DNA of 64,000 bases, taken from NCBI GenBank assembly GCA_026392465.1, contig JAPLCA010000023.1:62001-126000 (forward strand), in the 5' to 3' direction. Position 1 is the first letter of the stretch. Every line of letters begins with the position of its first letter. The position numbers and the translations under genes were made by a program. Below are positions 1-8,400 of this stretch, one piece after another. Origin of the DNA: Propionibacteriales bacterium. Lineage in GTDB: Bacteria; Actinomycetota; Actinomycetes; Propionibacteriales; Nocardioidaceae. The notes beneath the pieces were generated by a model that saw only the letters and a program-made list of their open reading frames with translations, did no database searches and was not told the DNA's origin.

Positions 1-121
1 AGCCGACTACGACCGGTGCGCTCGCGGTGAGCCATGCACCGTCGACGCGGGTGACGACGAGCCGGTGCGCCTGGGACGTCGGCACGTGCGCCTGTCCGTG
101 CCAGAGAGCTCGATCCGTCAT
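1..121 (-). CDS. N-terminus of an unidentified gene, cut by the window edge
   Basis: An open frame runs from an ATG at 121 down to the edge without a stop (about 40 residues). It begins MTDRALWHGQAHV and has a balanced, protein-like composition. It would be divergent from the GntR gene, with the palindrome at 128-142 between them, the usual arrangement of a regulator and its target. The fragment is too short to name a family. Confidence 0.4.
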   Translation of the reverse strand, partial: MTDRALWHGQAHVPTSQAHRLVVTRVDGAWLTASAPVVVG

Positions 122-127
122 GATGCA

Positions 128-142
128 AACTGTATGACAGTT
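128..142. promoter_or_regulatory. Perfect 15-bp palindrome, probable GntR-family operator
   Basis: AACTGT-ATG-ACAGTT is a perfect inverted repeat with a 3-base centre, lying in AT-richer DNA between two divergent starts. GntR/FadR-type regulators bind GT-N3-AC cores, and GT-ATG-AC fits. Autoregulation and control of the divergent gene are inferred. Confidence 0.5.
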
Positions 143-185
143 GAACTGCTAGACACAAGGACGATTCCTGAATTACTGTGCAGCC

Positions 186-869
186 ATGACGTCACTCGAC
201 ATCGCCGTCCGACGCACGACCGCGGCGCAGCAGGTCGCCGAGGGGCTGTCCGACCTCATCATGTCCGGGCACTTCAGCCCGGGCACGCGGTTGCGTGAGA
301 GCGCGATCGCCGCCGAGCTCGGCATCTCCCGCAACACCGTGCGCGAGGCGGTGCGCATCCTGGAGCTGGGCGGTCTCGTGAACTACGAGGTCAACCGGGG
401 CGCCGTGGTCATCGCGCCGACCTCCGAGAGCGTCATGGCCCTGTACGACGCGCGGCTGCACCTCGAGACCGCGGCCGTGCGGGCGCCGCGGGAGAGCGAC
501 GAGCTCGACGGCGTGCGCGACGCGCTCGCCGAGCTGTCGGCGGCGGCGGATACCCACCAGGTCCGCGACATCGTGACGGCGGACCTCGCGTTCCACGCCT
601 CGATCGTGGCGCTCCTGCAGAACACCCGGATCGACGACTTCTACCGCGACCTCACCACCGAGCTGAGGTACTACCTCACGGTGCTGTCGAAGGAGACCCG
701 CGAGTACGACGACCCGACGACGATCGTCTCCGAGCACGCCGGGATCCTCGAGGCCATCGAGAGCCGGGACACGACGGCGGCGGCGCAGGCCGTCTTCGCG
801 CACGTCAACCACAACGCGCACCGCGTCTGCGACATCCTCCGCGCGCGGGAGGCGGCCGGCTCCTCCTGA
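186..869 (+). CDS. GntR-family (FCD subclass) transcriptional regulator
   Basis: The 227-residue protein has an N-terminal winged helix-turn-helix (about residues 10-75, with GTRLRESAIAAELGISRNTV followed by EAVRILE) and an all-helical FCD effector domain (about 85-215) with metal- or ligand-facing residues typical of the fold (D...H...H). FCD regulators usually respond to small carboxylates. A perfect palindrome upstream at 128-142 is a candidate operator shared with the divergent partial gene. The stop codon lies inside a bidirectional terminator hairpin. The effector cannot be told from the sequence. Confidence 0.9.
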   Translation: MTSLDIAVRRTTAAQQVAEGLSDLIMSGHFSPGTRLRESAIAAELGISRNTVREAVRILELGGLVNYEVNRGAVVIAPTSESVMALYDARLHLETAAVRAPRESDELDGVRDALAELSAAADTHQVRDIVTADLAFHASIVALLQNTRIDDFYRDLTTELRYYLTVLSKETREYDDPTTIVSEHAGILEAIESRDTTAAAQAVFAHVNHNAHRVCDILRAREAAGSS

Positions 870-900
870 CCCCGTCCCGGCGGAGCGGGGTCAGGAGGAG
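860..900. terminator. Bidirectional terminator hairpin between convergent genes
   Basis: A perfect 15-bp inverted repeat has arms at 860-874 and 886-900 and an 11-base loop. It overlaps the last codons and stop of the GntR gene and ends 7 bases before the stop of the convergent gene at 908. It is GC-rich without a U tract, as is common in actinobacteria. Confidence 0.75.
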
Positions 901-907
901 TCCCGGC

Positions 908-1870
908 TCAGGCCGAGCAGTGCGTGTAGTAGTACTGCGACACCATGGTCGAGGCGTCGAGGTACTCCTTGGAGGAGAAGTCCGCGAACGGGCTCGTGCC
1001 TCCCGAGCTGCTGGCCGAGGCCGAGCTCGACATGAGGTCGGCGAGGACCTTCACGTCGTCGGCGATCTCGGCCGGGGCGGCCTTGCGCAGCTCCTCGTAC
1101 TTCGCCGCCGTCTCGTCGAGCTGCTTGCGCAGGGCGTCGAGGTCGGGGGTGCCGCTCGTGCTGTTGTTCAGGTTCTCCAGGCTGTTGACGCTGCTGTCGC
1201 GCAGGTCCTTCATGACCGAGCAGAACGCGTCGGAGTCGCCCGACCCGCTCGCCTCGTCGCCACCCTCGTCGTCGCTCTTCTGCGACGACGACGCCCCGGC
1301 GACCGGGCTGTCCGCGTCGTCGTCGCCGGTCAGGGCACGGATGCCGAAGTAGCCACCTGCGACGAGCGCGGCGATGACGCCGAGCACGAGCAGGACGCGC
1401 ACGACGCTCGCCCCGCCTGCGCTCGCCCCCTCCGTGCTCGTGCCGTCGCTGCTCACGCCGCTGCCGGCTCCGTCGCTCTCGAGCGCCGTGGGAGCGGGGG
1501 TCGGGGTCGTCGGCTGCGCGGCGGCCACGGGGGTCGGGGTGGCGGCTGCGGGCGTCGGCGCGGGGGCCGGCGCGACCTCGGTCGGCGCCACGGGCTCCGA
1601 CACGAGGGTCGGCTCCTCGACCGGCGGCTCGGGCGGCGCCGGCGGGCCGGGCGGCGGAGGCGGCGGGGGCACGGCGGCCGCGCGGGCGGCGATCGCCTCC
1701 CGGACGGTGTCGTCACCGTGCTCGCCGAGCCACTCGAGCAGCCCGTCGTAGGCGTGAGGGTGGGCGGCGATCAGGGGCCAGACCTCACGGTCTGCCTGGG
1801 CGATCTCCCGCAGACGCGCTGCGGGGGTCTGGGGGTCGGCGGCCTCGCGCTGCAGGTCGTCGTTCGTCAT
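908..1870 (-). CDS. Membrane-anchored protein with N-terminal variant leucine-rich (LRV-like) repeat
   Basis: The 320-residue protein starts with a cytoplasmic LRV-like helical repeat (about residues 1-65, DPQTPAARLREIAQADREVW then HPHAYDGLLEWL). A long Pro/Ala-rich linker (about 68-145) and one transmembrane helix (about 157-180, VVRVLLVLGVIAALVAGG) follow. The C-terminal 120 residues are predicted outside the cell and mostly helical. No catalytic motif is visible, and the function is unknown. A second small LRV-type protein occurs at 57840. Confidence 0.75.
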   Translation of the reverse strand: MTNDDLQREAADPQTPAARLREIAQADREVWPLIAAHPHAYDGLLEWLGEHGDDTVREAIAARAAAVPPPPPPPGPPAPPEPPVEEPTLVSEPVAPTEVAPAPAPTPAAATPTPVAAAQPTTPTPAPTALESDGAGSGVSSDGTSTEGASAGGASVVRVLLVLGVIAALVAGGYFGIRALTGDDDADSPVAGASSSQKSDDEGGDEASGSGDSDAFCSVMKDLRDSSVNSLENLNNSTSGTPDLDALRKQLDETAAKYEELRKAAPAEIADDVKVLADLMSSSASASSSGGTSPFADFSSKEYLDASTMVSQYYYTHCSA

Positions 1871-2149
1871 GGTCTGGCTCCGGCGTAGGACGAGAGGGAC
1901 AGGTGCCGCGACCTCAACTGCTCAGGCCGCGACGCGATGATCTTGCGCCATCGTACGACTTGACCAGGCCAGAGTCGGCGCGTGGTCCTGTAGAGACATG
2001 GCGGAGGCAGGCGATCTCTCCGACTAGTGCGACCTGTTCCTCGGGCACCGGCCCTGCCGTATCGACAGCACCAAACGCGCACCATGCTCGCACCGATTGC
2101 TCTCTGCAATCCCGCCCGGCGGGCCGCCACGGCACTCATACTGTGCCGC
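1871..2149. other. Intergenic stretch, lower GC
   Basis: This divergent intergenic region precedes the NPCBM-type gene and follows the start of the LRV-like gene. GC is visibly lower than in the flanking core genes. No gene-like frame, tRNA or clear hairpin was seen. Confidence 0.4.
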
Positions 2150-2887
2150 ATGAGTTCGTTCCGAGAATGGCTTGAGTCCCACGCCAAAGTGCTGGCGAGC
2201 CTTGCGGCCGTCTTGGCGCTCGTCGGTGGGTTGTATGCGGGAGGTGAGAAGCTCTTCGGCCTGTTCTCGAGGGCAGACGACACCCAAGCCGCGACACCGA
2301 CTCCCAGTGCCAGCGCGACGAGCGCGTCGCCGTCCCCGTCGCCGTCGCCGTCGCCGACAGGCATCACCGACGAGTCCCCCGAAGACGGGGATCGGACCCA
2401 GGAACCCTCCGTCGAGGACGGCACGGGAATCTACTATCTGGCCGACGTGAGCCCCCGAGCCACCGAGAAGGAAGGCCGGCCAGGCAGGTGCACGGGCGGA
2501 TGCACCGGGTTCACGAGCGGAGCGGCGAAGATCGGAGCTTCTCTGTTCTCGCGCAGCTACCTCATGGAAGTTGCCTCGGATGGACGTCGAAGCGTCGCAG
2601 TCTGGTCGCTCGCGCGCGCATGCACAGAACTCTCCGTCACCGTTGGCATCTCGGACAACACGCAGACATCAGGCGTCGTCATGTTCTCGGTGTCCCTCGA
2701 CGGGAAAAGCCTGGGCCAAGCGAAGACTGGAGTCGCTGAGCCCCGGAAACTTCAACTCGACGTGACGAACGCAGCGACATTGGAGCTGGCGGCAGCGGCA
2801 CAGAGCGCAGACGACGACGGCCCGATCGACATCGTCTGGGGCGATGCGATGGTGCGATGCGCCGCTGGGGCTCTGGGCCCCGCTTGA
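2150..2887 (+). CDS. Membrane-anchored protein with NPCBM-like carbohydrate-binding domain
   Basis: The 245-residue protein has a short cytoplasmic N-terminus, one membrane helix (about residues 11-31, KVLASLAAVLALVGGLYAGG), a Ser/Pro/Thr linker containing an SPSPSPSP run, and an extracellular domain (about 90-240). That domain has the NPCBM pattern: a C-x-x-L-S-V-x-V-G-I-S-D strand, F-x-V-x-x-D-G-K, then D-V-x-x-A-x-x-L-x-L and a closing W-G-D-A. NPCBM domains bind carbohydrate, so cell-surface glycan binding is inferred. The ATG at 2150 was chosen because the upstream frame is not protein-like. Base composition is lower in GC than its neighbours. Confidence 0.6.
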   Translation: MSSFREWLESHAKVLASLAAVLALVGGLYAGGEKLFGLFSRADDTQAATPTPSASATSASPSPSPSPSPTGITDESPEDGDRTQEPSVEDGTGIYYLADVSPRATEKEGRPGRCTGGCTGFTSGAAKIGASLFSRSYLMEVASDGRRSVAVWSLARACTELSVTVGISDNTQTSGVVMFSVSLDGKSLGQAKTGVAEPRKLQLDVTNAATLELAAAAQSADDDGPIDIVWGDAMVRCAAGALGPA

Positions 2888-3040
2888 CCCCGCGACCCCA
2901 CGGACACGAACCCACGGCTCCACCTGCTCTCGGACCAACGCACCTGGCGCCGTTCTAAACGCGCTCATGGGATGCTCCGGCAGCGATGAGGAACCGGAGT
3001 TCGTGCCTGAAGAGCCCCGAGCGGGCGGGCGAGCCGCGGG

Positions 3041-3603
3041 TCAGCCGAGGAGGGGGCGGACGCCCTCGGCGAACCAGTAGGCCTCCTCCACGTGCGGGTA
3101 GCCGGAGAGGACGAACTCCTCGATGCCGATGGCGCGGTACTGCTCCACCAGCTCGGCCACCTCGCGGTGCGACCCGACGAGGGCCGTGCCCGCGCCGCCG
3201 CGGACGAGGCCCACCCCGGCCCACAGCCCCGGCGCGACCTCGAGGTCGTGGGCGTCGCGGGCGTCGCGCCGCCCCTCGTGCAGGGCGCGCATGCGCTGCT
3301 GACCCATCGACAACGACGCACCGAGCGTGTCCTGGGCCTGGGCGACGACGGCCGGGTCGAGCTCGTCGAGCATCTGCTGCGCGACCGCCCAGGCCGCCTC
3401 GCTGGTGTCGCGGGTGATGACGTGCAGCCGTTCAGGGGCGAGTCGAGCTTCTCGCGCGGCAGCACGCCGGTGCTCGACGCCAGCTGCCACGCGGCGAGCA
3501 GCGCCAGGGGGCTGATCGCCCGGCGCCAGGCCCGGCGGGGCTGTCCTGGCCGCCGCGGACGCCGCGTGCGGGCGAGAGGTGCGGTGAGTGACATGGCCGC
3601 CAC
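3041..3603 (-). pseudogene. ssuC-ssuD deletion remnant (permease N-terminus joined to monooxygenase C-terminus)
   Basis: Reading the minus strand, the first ~45 codons resemble the start of an alkanesulfonate/aliphatic sulfonate ABC permease (SsuC; ISPLALLAAWQLASSTGVLP). Near 3430-3460 homology switches, in a different frame, to the last ~135 residues of an FMNH2-dependent alkanesulfonate monooxygenase (SsuD; RLHVITRDTSEAAWAVA through EEFVLSGYPHVEEAYWFAEG), which runs to a normal stop at 3041. The middle of both genes is missing. An internal deletion in an ancestral ssuC-ssuD arrangement explains this. No functional product is expected. Confidence 0.75.
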
Positions 3604-3687
3604 CCTCGCCCGACCGTTGCCCCGCCTCGCGGCCTGCTCACGTCGTGGGCAGACCGCGGCACCCTCGCGGGCTGTGCTATCCCGCGG

Positions 3688-4425
3688 TCACCACGGCACG
3701 TCGTCGCCGTGGCGGTCGAGGAAGCGCAGACCCGGGCGACCGCGCTGGGCCTCGACCGTGTCGACCAGCGGCGGGATGCTCTCGGAGACCTCGAGCACGG
3801 CGCCGGGGCCGCCCATGTCGGTGCGCACCCAGCCCGGCGCCAGCAGGAGGATGCTGCGGGAGCCGCTGGACTGCCGCACGGCGTAGCTGCGCACCATCTG
3901 GTTGAGCGCGGCCTTCGTCGCCCGGTAGACCTCGAAGCCGCCCGACGTGTTGTTCGCGACGCTGCCCTGGCCCGACGACATCACCGCGACGGCGCCCTCC
4001 GCGGCCACGAGGTCGTCGAGGCCCTCGACCGTGCGCATGACGCCCAGCACGTTCGTCTCCATCATGCGCGTGAAGTCAGCGGTGGCGATGTCGACACCGG
4101 CGGCGTCCCGCGGGGCGAGGGAGATGCCCGCGACCACGAGGAGCAGGTCGAACGTCCGGCCCCGCAGCCACTCGCGGAGCGCCGCCACCTGGTCGGGCCG
4201 GGTCACGTCGAGCCGCTCCACCTCGACTGCTTCGCGGTGCCGTTCGGCGATCGTGCGCAGGCCCGACGGGCCGTCGGTCCGCTCGGTCGCCACGACGTGC
4301 GCTCCCCGGCCCACGTACTCCTCGACCAGGGCCAGGCCCAGGCCCCGGGTCGCGCCGACGACCAGCACCTGACGGGTGGTCGTGCGGGTCTCGGTGCCGT
4401 CGACGTCGTTGCTCTGATCGTTCAT
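3688..4425 (-). CDS. Short-chain dehydrogenase/reductase (SDR)
   Basis: The 245-residue Rossmann oxidoreductase has the cofactor motif GATRGLG near residue 24, a DVTRP segment that contacts adenine, an active-site Ser region (MSSGQGSV) and the catalytic YRATK. It is a classical-type NAD(P)-dependent SDR, and the substrate is unknown. It is divergent from the TetR gene at 4515 with an inverted repeat between them, so it is probably that repressor's target. Confidence 0.85.
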   Translation of the reverse strand: MNDQSNDVDGTETRTTTRQVLVVGATRGLGLALVEEYVGRGAHVVATERTDGPSGLRTIAERHREAVEVERLDVTRPDQVAALREWLRGRTFDLLLVVAGISLAPRDAAGVDIATADFTRMMETNVLGVMRTVEGLDDLVAAEGAVAVMSSGQGSVANNTSGGFEVYRATKAALNQMVRSYAVRQSSGSRSILLLAPGWVRTDMGGPGAVLEVSESIPPLVDTVEAQRGRPGLRFLDRHGDDVPW

Positions 4426-4467
4426 GGGTGCCCCCTGTGCTCATCGACGAGCGTTTCGCTCATCAGT

Positions 4468-4498
4468 TGTTGAGTCAACGCTAGCACCTCGCTCAACA
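4468..4498. promoter_or_regulatory. Inverted repeat between SDR and TetR genes, probable operator
   Basis: TGTTGAG (4468-4474) and CTCAACA (4492-4498) form a perfect inverted repeat with a 17-base spacer. Inside the left half lies a perfect 11-bp palindrome, GTTGAGTCAAC (4469-4479). The site sits between two divergent starts, as TetR operators do. Confidence 0.55.
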
Positions 4499-4514
4499 GA
4501 TGTAGAGTGAAGGC

Positions 4515-5072
4515 ATGACGGACGCCCAGCCGACCCGCGCCCAGCGCCGCGAGGCCACCGCCGCGCGCATCCTCGAGGCCGCCCAGGAGGAGTTCGGGAC
4601 CCACGGCGACGGCGCCACCATCCGCGGCATCGCCCGGCGCGCCGGCGTGGATCCCTCCCTGGTCCTGCAGCACTACGGCTCGAAGCAGGCGCTGTTCGCC
4701 CTGGCGGTGCGCGCCGTCGACGACCTCGACCACGACGACGTCCCCCGCCACCTGGAGGAGGTGCTCGACGTCCGCCTCCGCGAGCTGCCCGCGCCGACCC
4801 GCGCGCTCCTGCGCTCGATGCTGACCTCCCCGCAGGCGGCGGAGGTCATGAGCACCTACCTGCAGGAGCGAGCGGCGACCCTCGCCGCGACCATGGAGGA
4901 CGATCGGGCCGACACCCGCGCCGCGCTCGTCGTCGCGAGCATCATGGGCGTGACGATCGCGCGGCACTTCCTCGACCTGCCCGGCCTGTCCGACGCGCGT
5001 GGGAGCGACCTCGCCGAGCTGGTCGATCGGTGGCTCGACACCGGTCCCGACGGTCCGACGCCGGAGCGCTGA
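4515..5072 (+). CDS. TetR/AcrR-family transcriptional repressor
   Basis: The 185-residue protein has an N-terminal TetR HTH (about residues 10-55, ILEAAQEEFGTHGDGATIRG then VDPSLVLQHYGSKQALF) and a helical ligand-binding domain ending in a TetR_C-like segment (LVVASIMGVTIARHFLDLPGL). It is divergent from an SDR gene across an inverted repeat and probably controls both. The effector is unknown. It is convergent with the operon ending at 5079. Confidence 0.9.
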   Translation: MTDAQPTRAQRREATAARILEAAQEEFGTHGDGATIRGIARRAGVDPSLVLQHYGSKQALFALAVRAVDDLDHDDVPRHLEEVLDVRLRELPAPTRALLRSMLTSPQAAEVMSTYLQERAATLAATMEDDRADTRAALVVASIMGVTIARHFLDLPGLSDARGSDLAELVDRWLDTGPDGPTPER

Positions 5073-5078
5073 GCGTCC

Positions 5079-6467
5079 TCACCGACCGGTGGACGGACGC
5101 CAGCGGCTGCGGTTGACCTTGCCGGTGTCGGGCCGCAGACGCTCGGAGACCCGCTGCCACGACCTCGGCCGCCGCTCCGGCGCCAGCCGCTCCGCCGCCC
5201 AGCGCTCCACGTCGGCGAGGTCCGCGTCGGTCTCCACCACGGCGTGCACCACCTGGCCCCGCCGGTCGTCGTGGGCCGGGACGACGACGCACGCGCGCAC
5301 GTCGGGGTGCGCCTCCACCACGCCCTCGACGTCGGCCGGGTACACGACGCTGCCGCCCGTGGTGATGACGTCGGCGAGCCGGTCCTCGACGAAGAGGAAG
5401 CCGTCGCCGTCGAGGTAGCCGACGTCGCCCAGGGTGTGCCAGCCGTCGCGGACGGTCGGCTCCGCGCCGACGTAGGAGTACGTCGGGTGGTCGCGGCGCA
5501 TGAGGATCTCGCCGCGCTCGCCGGGCGCGCAGTCGGCGCCGTCGGGCCTGGCGACGCGGAACCGCGTTCCCCCGCAGCCACGCCCGACCGACCCCGGGTG
5601 CGCGAGCCACTCCCGGCCCGTGATCATGGCGACGCCCTGCGACTCGGTGCCCGCGTACACCTCGACCACCCGCTCCGGGCCGAGCCAGTCGATCCACGCG
5701 CGCTTGAGCCACGCAGGACACCGGGCGCCGAGGTGCAGCACCTGCTCGAGGGACGACACGTCGGCCGCCGCGAGCACGTCGGGGCCGAGGCGGTGCACCC
5801 GGTGCATCGCCGCGGGCACGAGCACCGACCACGTCACCCGGTGCCGCTCGACCAGCCGGAGCCAGTCGGCCGGGTCGAACGTCGGCATGAGCACGAGCTC
5901 GTGCCCCGTCATCAGCCCCCGCATGGCGTACACGAACGGAGCGGCGTGGAACAGCGGGCTCGCGACGAGCTGCACGGCGTGCCGCGGCACGAAGGGCGCC
6001 ACCGGCCGGTCGAGGTCGACCGTCGCCGGCGCGGCGGCCCGCACGACCTTCGGCCGACCGGTGCTGCCGCTCGACGTCGGGGCCTTCCACGAGGAGGCGA
6101 CGGCGTCGGGCAGCGGCCGCGGGTCCCCGTCGACCGCGCCGAGAGGGGCGTCGACGACGAGGGCCGGACCCGTGAGGTCGAGGACGGCCTGACGCTCGGC
6201 GGCGTCGAGCGTCGGCACCAGCGGCTGAGGCGTGGCACCCAGCTTCCACGCCGCGACGCACGCGCGCACCAGGTCGATGCCGCTCGGCAGCGCCACCGTG
6301 ACGACGTCATCGACGGCCACCCGGTCGCTCCAGGCCCGGGCCAACCGGTTCGTGTCGTCCTCCAGCCGGCGGCGCGTCCAGACGTCGCCGCCGTCGCGCA
6401 CGGCGACCGCGTCCGGCGACCGCTCCGCCAGCACGGCGAAGGCGCGGCCGATGGGCAGGCCGGTCAC
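5079..6467 (-). CDS. AMP-binding acyl-CoA ligase, last gene of the Nit1C-type operon
   Basis: The 462-residue protein belongs to the ANL adenylate-forming superfamily. Visible parts are the P-loop-like TSSGSTGRPKVV, the A5 motif VYAGTESQGV, the A7 aspartate region GWHTLGDVGYLDGDGFLFVEDR, and a small C-terminal lid ending with RPDTGKVNRS, whose Lys is in the catalytic position. It should activate a carboxylic acid as acyl-AMP and then a thioester; the acid is unknown. The GTG at 6467 overlaps the glycosyltransferase stop (GTGA), indicating translational coupling. Acyl-CoA ligases accompany many actinobacterial versions of this cluster. Confidence 0.85.
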   Translation of the reverse strand: MTGLPIGRAFAVLAERSPDAVAVRDGGDVWTRRRLEDDTNRLARAWSDRVAVDDVVTVALPSGIDLVRACVAAWKLGATPQPLVPTLDAAERQAVLDLTGPALVVDAPLGAVDGDPRPLPDAVASSWKAPTSSGSTGRPKVVRAAAPATVDLDRPVAPFVPRHAVQLVASPLFHAAPFVYAMRGLMTGHELVLMPTFDPADWLRLVERHRVTWSVLVPAAMHRVHRLGPDVLAAADVSSLEQVLHLGARCPAWLKRAWIDWLGPERVVEVYAGTESQGVAMITGREWLAHPGSVGRGCGGTRFRVARPDGADCAPGERGEILMRRDHPTYSYVGAEPTVRDGWHTLGDVGYLDGDGFLFVEDRLADVITTGGSVVYPADVEGVVEAHPDVRACVVVPAHDDRRGQVVHAVVETDADLADVERWAAERLAPERRPRSWQRVSERLRPDTGKVNRSRWRPSTGR

Positions 6468-7558
6468 GACACGTGGCCCGCGTAGACCTCCAGGTGCGCC
6501 CGCGCTGCCGCGTCCCAGGTGTAGGAGCGGGCGAGCTCGCGACCCGGAGCCGGGTCGGTCCCGCAGGACAGCACCCCGTCGATCGCGTCGGCGATGCCCG
6601 CGGGGTCGGTCGCGAACGCCACGGTCGACCCGAACACCTCCCGCAGCACCGGCAGGTCGCGCGCCACCACGGGCACGCCGGCCGCGAGGGCCTCCAGGGC
6701 CGCCAGCCCGAACCCCTCCTTCGTCGACACGAAGGCCATGGTCCGCGCGGCCGCGACGAGCGACGGGAGCGCGTCGTCGTCGACGACCCCCAGCATCGTC
6801 GGCTCGACGCCGAGCTCGCGGGCCCGCTGGTCGAAGGCGGCCCGGTAGTCGCGGTAGTCGAAGAGCGTCTCCCCGCCCGCGAAGGCGAGCCGCAGGTGCG
6901 GGTGCCGCGACCGCAGCAGCGCGTACGCCTCGAGCAGGTCGATGCTGCCCTTGCGCGGCTCGATGCCCCCGACGGCCAGCACGTAGTCGCCCAGCTGCCC
7001 GCGCCAGCCGTCGCGCTGCGACGCCGCCTCGGGCGACGCCGCCTGCTCGAACCGGGCGGCGTCGACGCCGTTCGCGATGACGACGGGCTGCACGCCGTAC
7101 TGCTCGCGCACCTCGCGGGCGACCGCCTCCGAGACGCACACGTGCCCGACCGGCTCGAGCACGGCGCGGTCGTGGCAGGCCACGAGCTCGGGCGTCGTGA
7201 ACGTGTCGAGGTGGTGGATGGTGCGCAGGCAGCGCAGACCCGCGGCCAGCGCGGCGTTCGCGCTGATGCAGTCCTGCGCGTGCACGACGTCGTGGTCGGC
7301 GCCGCGCAGGGCGTCGCGCAACGTGCTGATCGAGCGGAGGATGCGTGCACCCACCGTCTCCCCCGGCACGTCGGGGAAGGGGACGGGCCGCAGCCCGACG
7401 GCTGGGTCGACGGAGCGGAAGAAGGTGCGGTCGCCGCCGCGCGCGAGCGTCCACACGTCGACGGCGACCCCGGCGCGGGCGAGGGCCTCGGCGAGCGCGA
7501 GCGTGTGCACGACGCCGCCGCGCGGCTTCGTCGAGTACGTCAGCAGCGCCACCCTCAT
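6464..7558 (-). CDS. MSMEG_0565-family glycosyltransferase (GT4-like)
   Basis: The 364-residue GT-B fold glycosyltransferase has an N-terminal acceptor domain (MRVALLTYSTKPRGGVVHTL), the donor-domain motifs ANGVDAARFE and GGIEPRKGSIDLLEAY, and the E-x7-E type STKEGFGLAALEALAAG sugar-nucleotide site. It matches the conserved glycosyltransferase of the MSMEG_0565-0572 cluster. The start overlaps the upstream stop (ATGA at 7558-7555). The sugar and acceptor are unknown. Its presence suggests that the pathway makes a glycosylated compound and not only recycles nitrogen. Confidence 0.88.
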   Translation of the reverse strand: MRVALLTYSTKPRGGVVHTLALAEALARAGVAVDVWTLARGGDRTFFRSVDPAVGLRPVPFPDVPGETVGARILRSISTLRDALRGADHDVVHAQDCISANAALAAGLRCLRTIHHLDTFTTPELVACHDRAVLEPVGHVCVSEAVAREVREQYGVQPVVIANGVDAARFEQAASPEAASQRDGWRGQLGDYVLAVGGIEPRKGSIDLLEAYALLRSRHPHLRLAFAGGETLFDYRDYRAAFDQRARELGVEPTMLGVVDDDALPSLVAAARTMAFVSTKEGFGLAALEALAAGVPVVARDLPVLREVFGSTVAFATDPAGIADAIDGVLSCGTDPAPGRELARSYTWDAAARAHLEVYAGHVS

Positions 7559-8400
7559 GACGGCTCGCGACCTGCCGTGACGTAGCTGTCGGGCCGCAGC
7601 TCGTCGAGGTGGTGCAGGACGCGGCGCGACCGTGCGACCTCGTGCTCGACGTCGACGTCGGCCACGGCGATCCCGCCCTTCGACCAGGTGCGGGCCAGCA
7701 CGTCGCCGCCCGGTCCCACGACCTTGGCCTGCCCGAGGAAGCGCAGCCCGCCGAGCACGCCGGTCTGGTTGGACGACGCCCAGACCACCTGGTTCTCCGC
7801 CGCGCGGGCGCTGTCGTAGAGGTCGAAGAGCCGCGACTGCCGGTCCTGCGGCAGCCGCGACGCCCGGTCGGTCACGCTGGCCGGCCACGCCGACAGGCAG
7901 GCGACGACGTGCGCCCCGTCCAGCGCCAGCGAGCGCGCGGACTCGGGGAAGGTCTTGTCGTAGTCGATGAGCATGCCCAGGCGGCCGACCGGGGTGTCGA
8001 ACGCCTCGAACCGGTCGCCCGGCGCGTAGACGAGCGACTCCCCCAGCGGCTGGTGGACCTTGCGGTGCCGGCCGTGGACACCGTCGCCCGAGACGCACAG
8101 CGCGGCGTTGTGCCGCACCTGCTCTCCGTCGACCTCGGCACGCTCGGCGTACCCGAGGCACACCACCATGTCGCCCGCGGCTGCCGCGACCTCCGCGAGC
8201 CGCGGGTCGTCCTGGGCCAGCGTCGGCGGGAGGTCGGCCCGCGGGTCGCGCAGGTCGGTCAGGTAGCCGCCCAGCGTCGCGTCGGGCAGCACCAGCAGCT
8301 CGACGCCGTCCGCACGGGCGGAGTCGATGATGGCCCGGACCTTCGCGAGCGCGCGGTCGAGGTCGCGCCCGAAGTGCGCCGCGACGGCACCGATCCGCAT
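7555..8400 (-). CDS. Nitrilase-superfamily paralogue lacking the catalytic Cys and Glu (probable pseudoenzyme)
   Basis: This 281-residue carbon-nitrogen hydrolase fold protein is closely related to the enzyme at 9945-10808. The superfamily triad is Glu-Lys-Cys. Here the Glu position is Asp40 (LVLPDATLGGYL), Lys114 is kept (HRKVHQPLGE), and the nucleophile is Asp146 (MLIDYDKTFPE, where the paralogue has LICYDKAFPE). The frame is intact and the surrounding sequence is well conserved, so this is not simple decay. It cannot use the normal thiol mechanism. A regulatory or heteromeric partner of the active paralogue is an inference. One-base overlap (TGATG) with the upstream gene. Confidence 0.85.
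   Translation of the reverse strand: MRIGAVAAHFGRDLDRALAKVRAIIDSARADGVELLVLPDATLGGYLTDLRDPRADLPPTLAQDDPRLAEVAAAAGDMVVCLGYAERAEVDGEQVRHNAALCVSGDGVHGRHRKVHQPLGESLVYAPGDRFEAFDTPVGRLGMLIDYDKTFPESARSLALDGAHVVACLSAWPASVTDRASRLPQDRQSRLFDLYDSARAAENQVVWASSNQTGVLGGLRFLGQAKVVGPGGDVLARTWSKGGIAVADVDVEHEVARSRRVLHHLDELRPDSYVTAGREPS

Noticed and set aside
65-298. Open frame overlapping the GntR start
   Set aside because: It is out of frame with the well-supported GntR gene and has a shadow-like composition.
920-1888. Long plus-strand frame opposite the LRV-like gene
   Set aside because: Its Arg/Gly/Val-rich composition is a typical high-GC antisense shadow; the minus-strand product has a real domain order.
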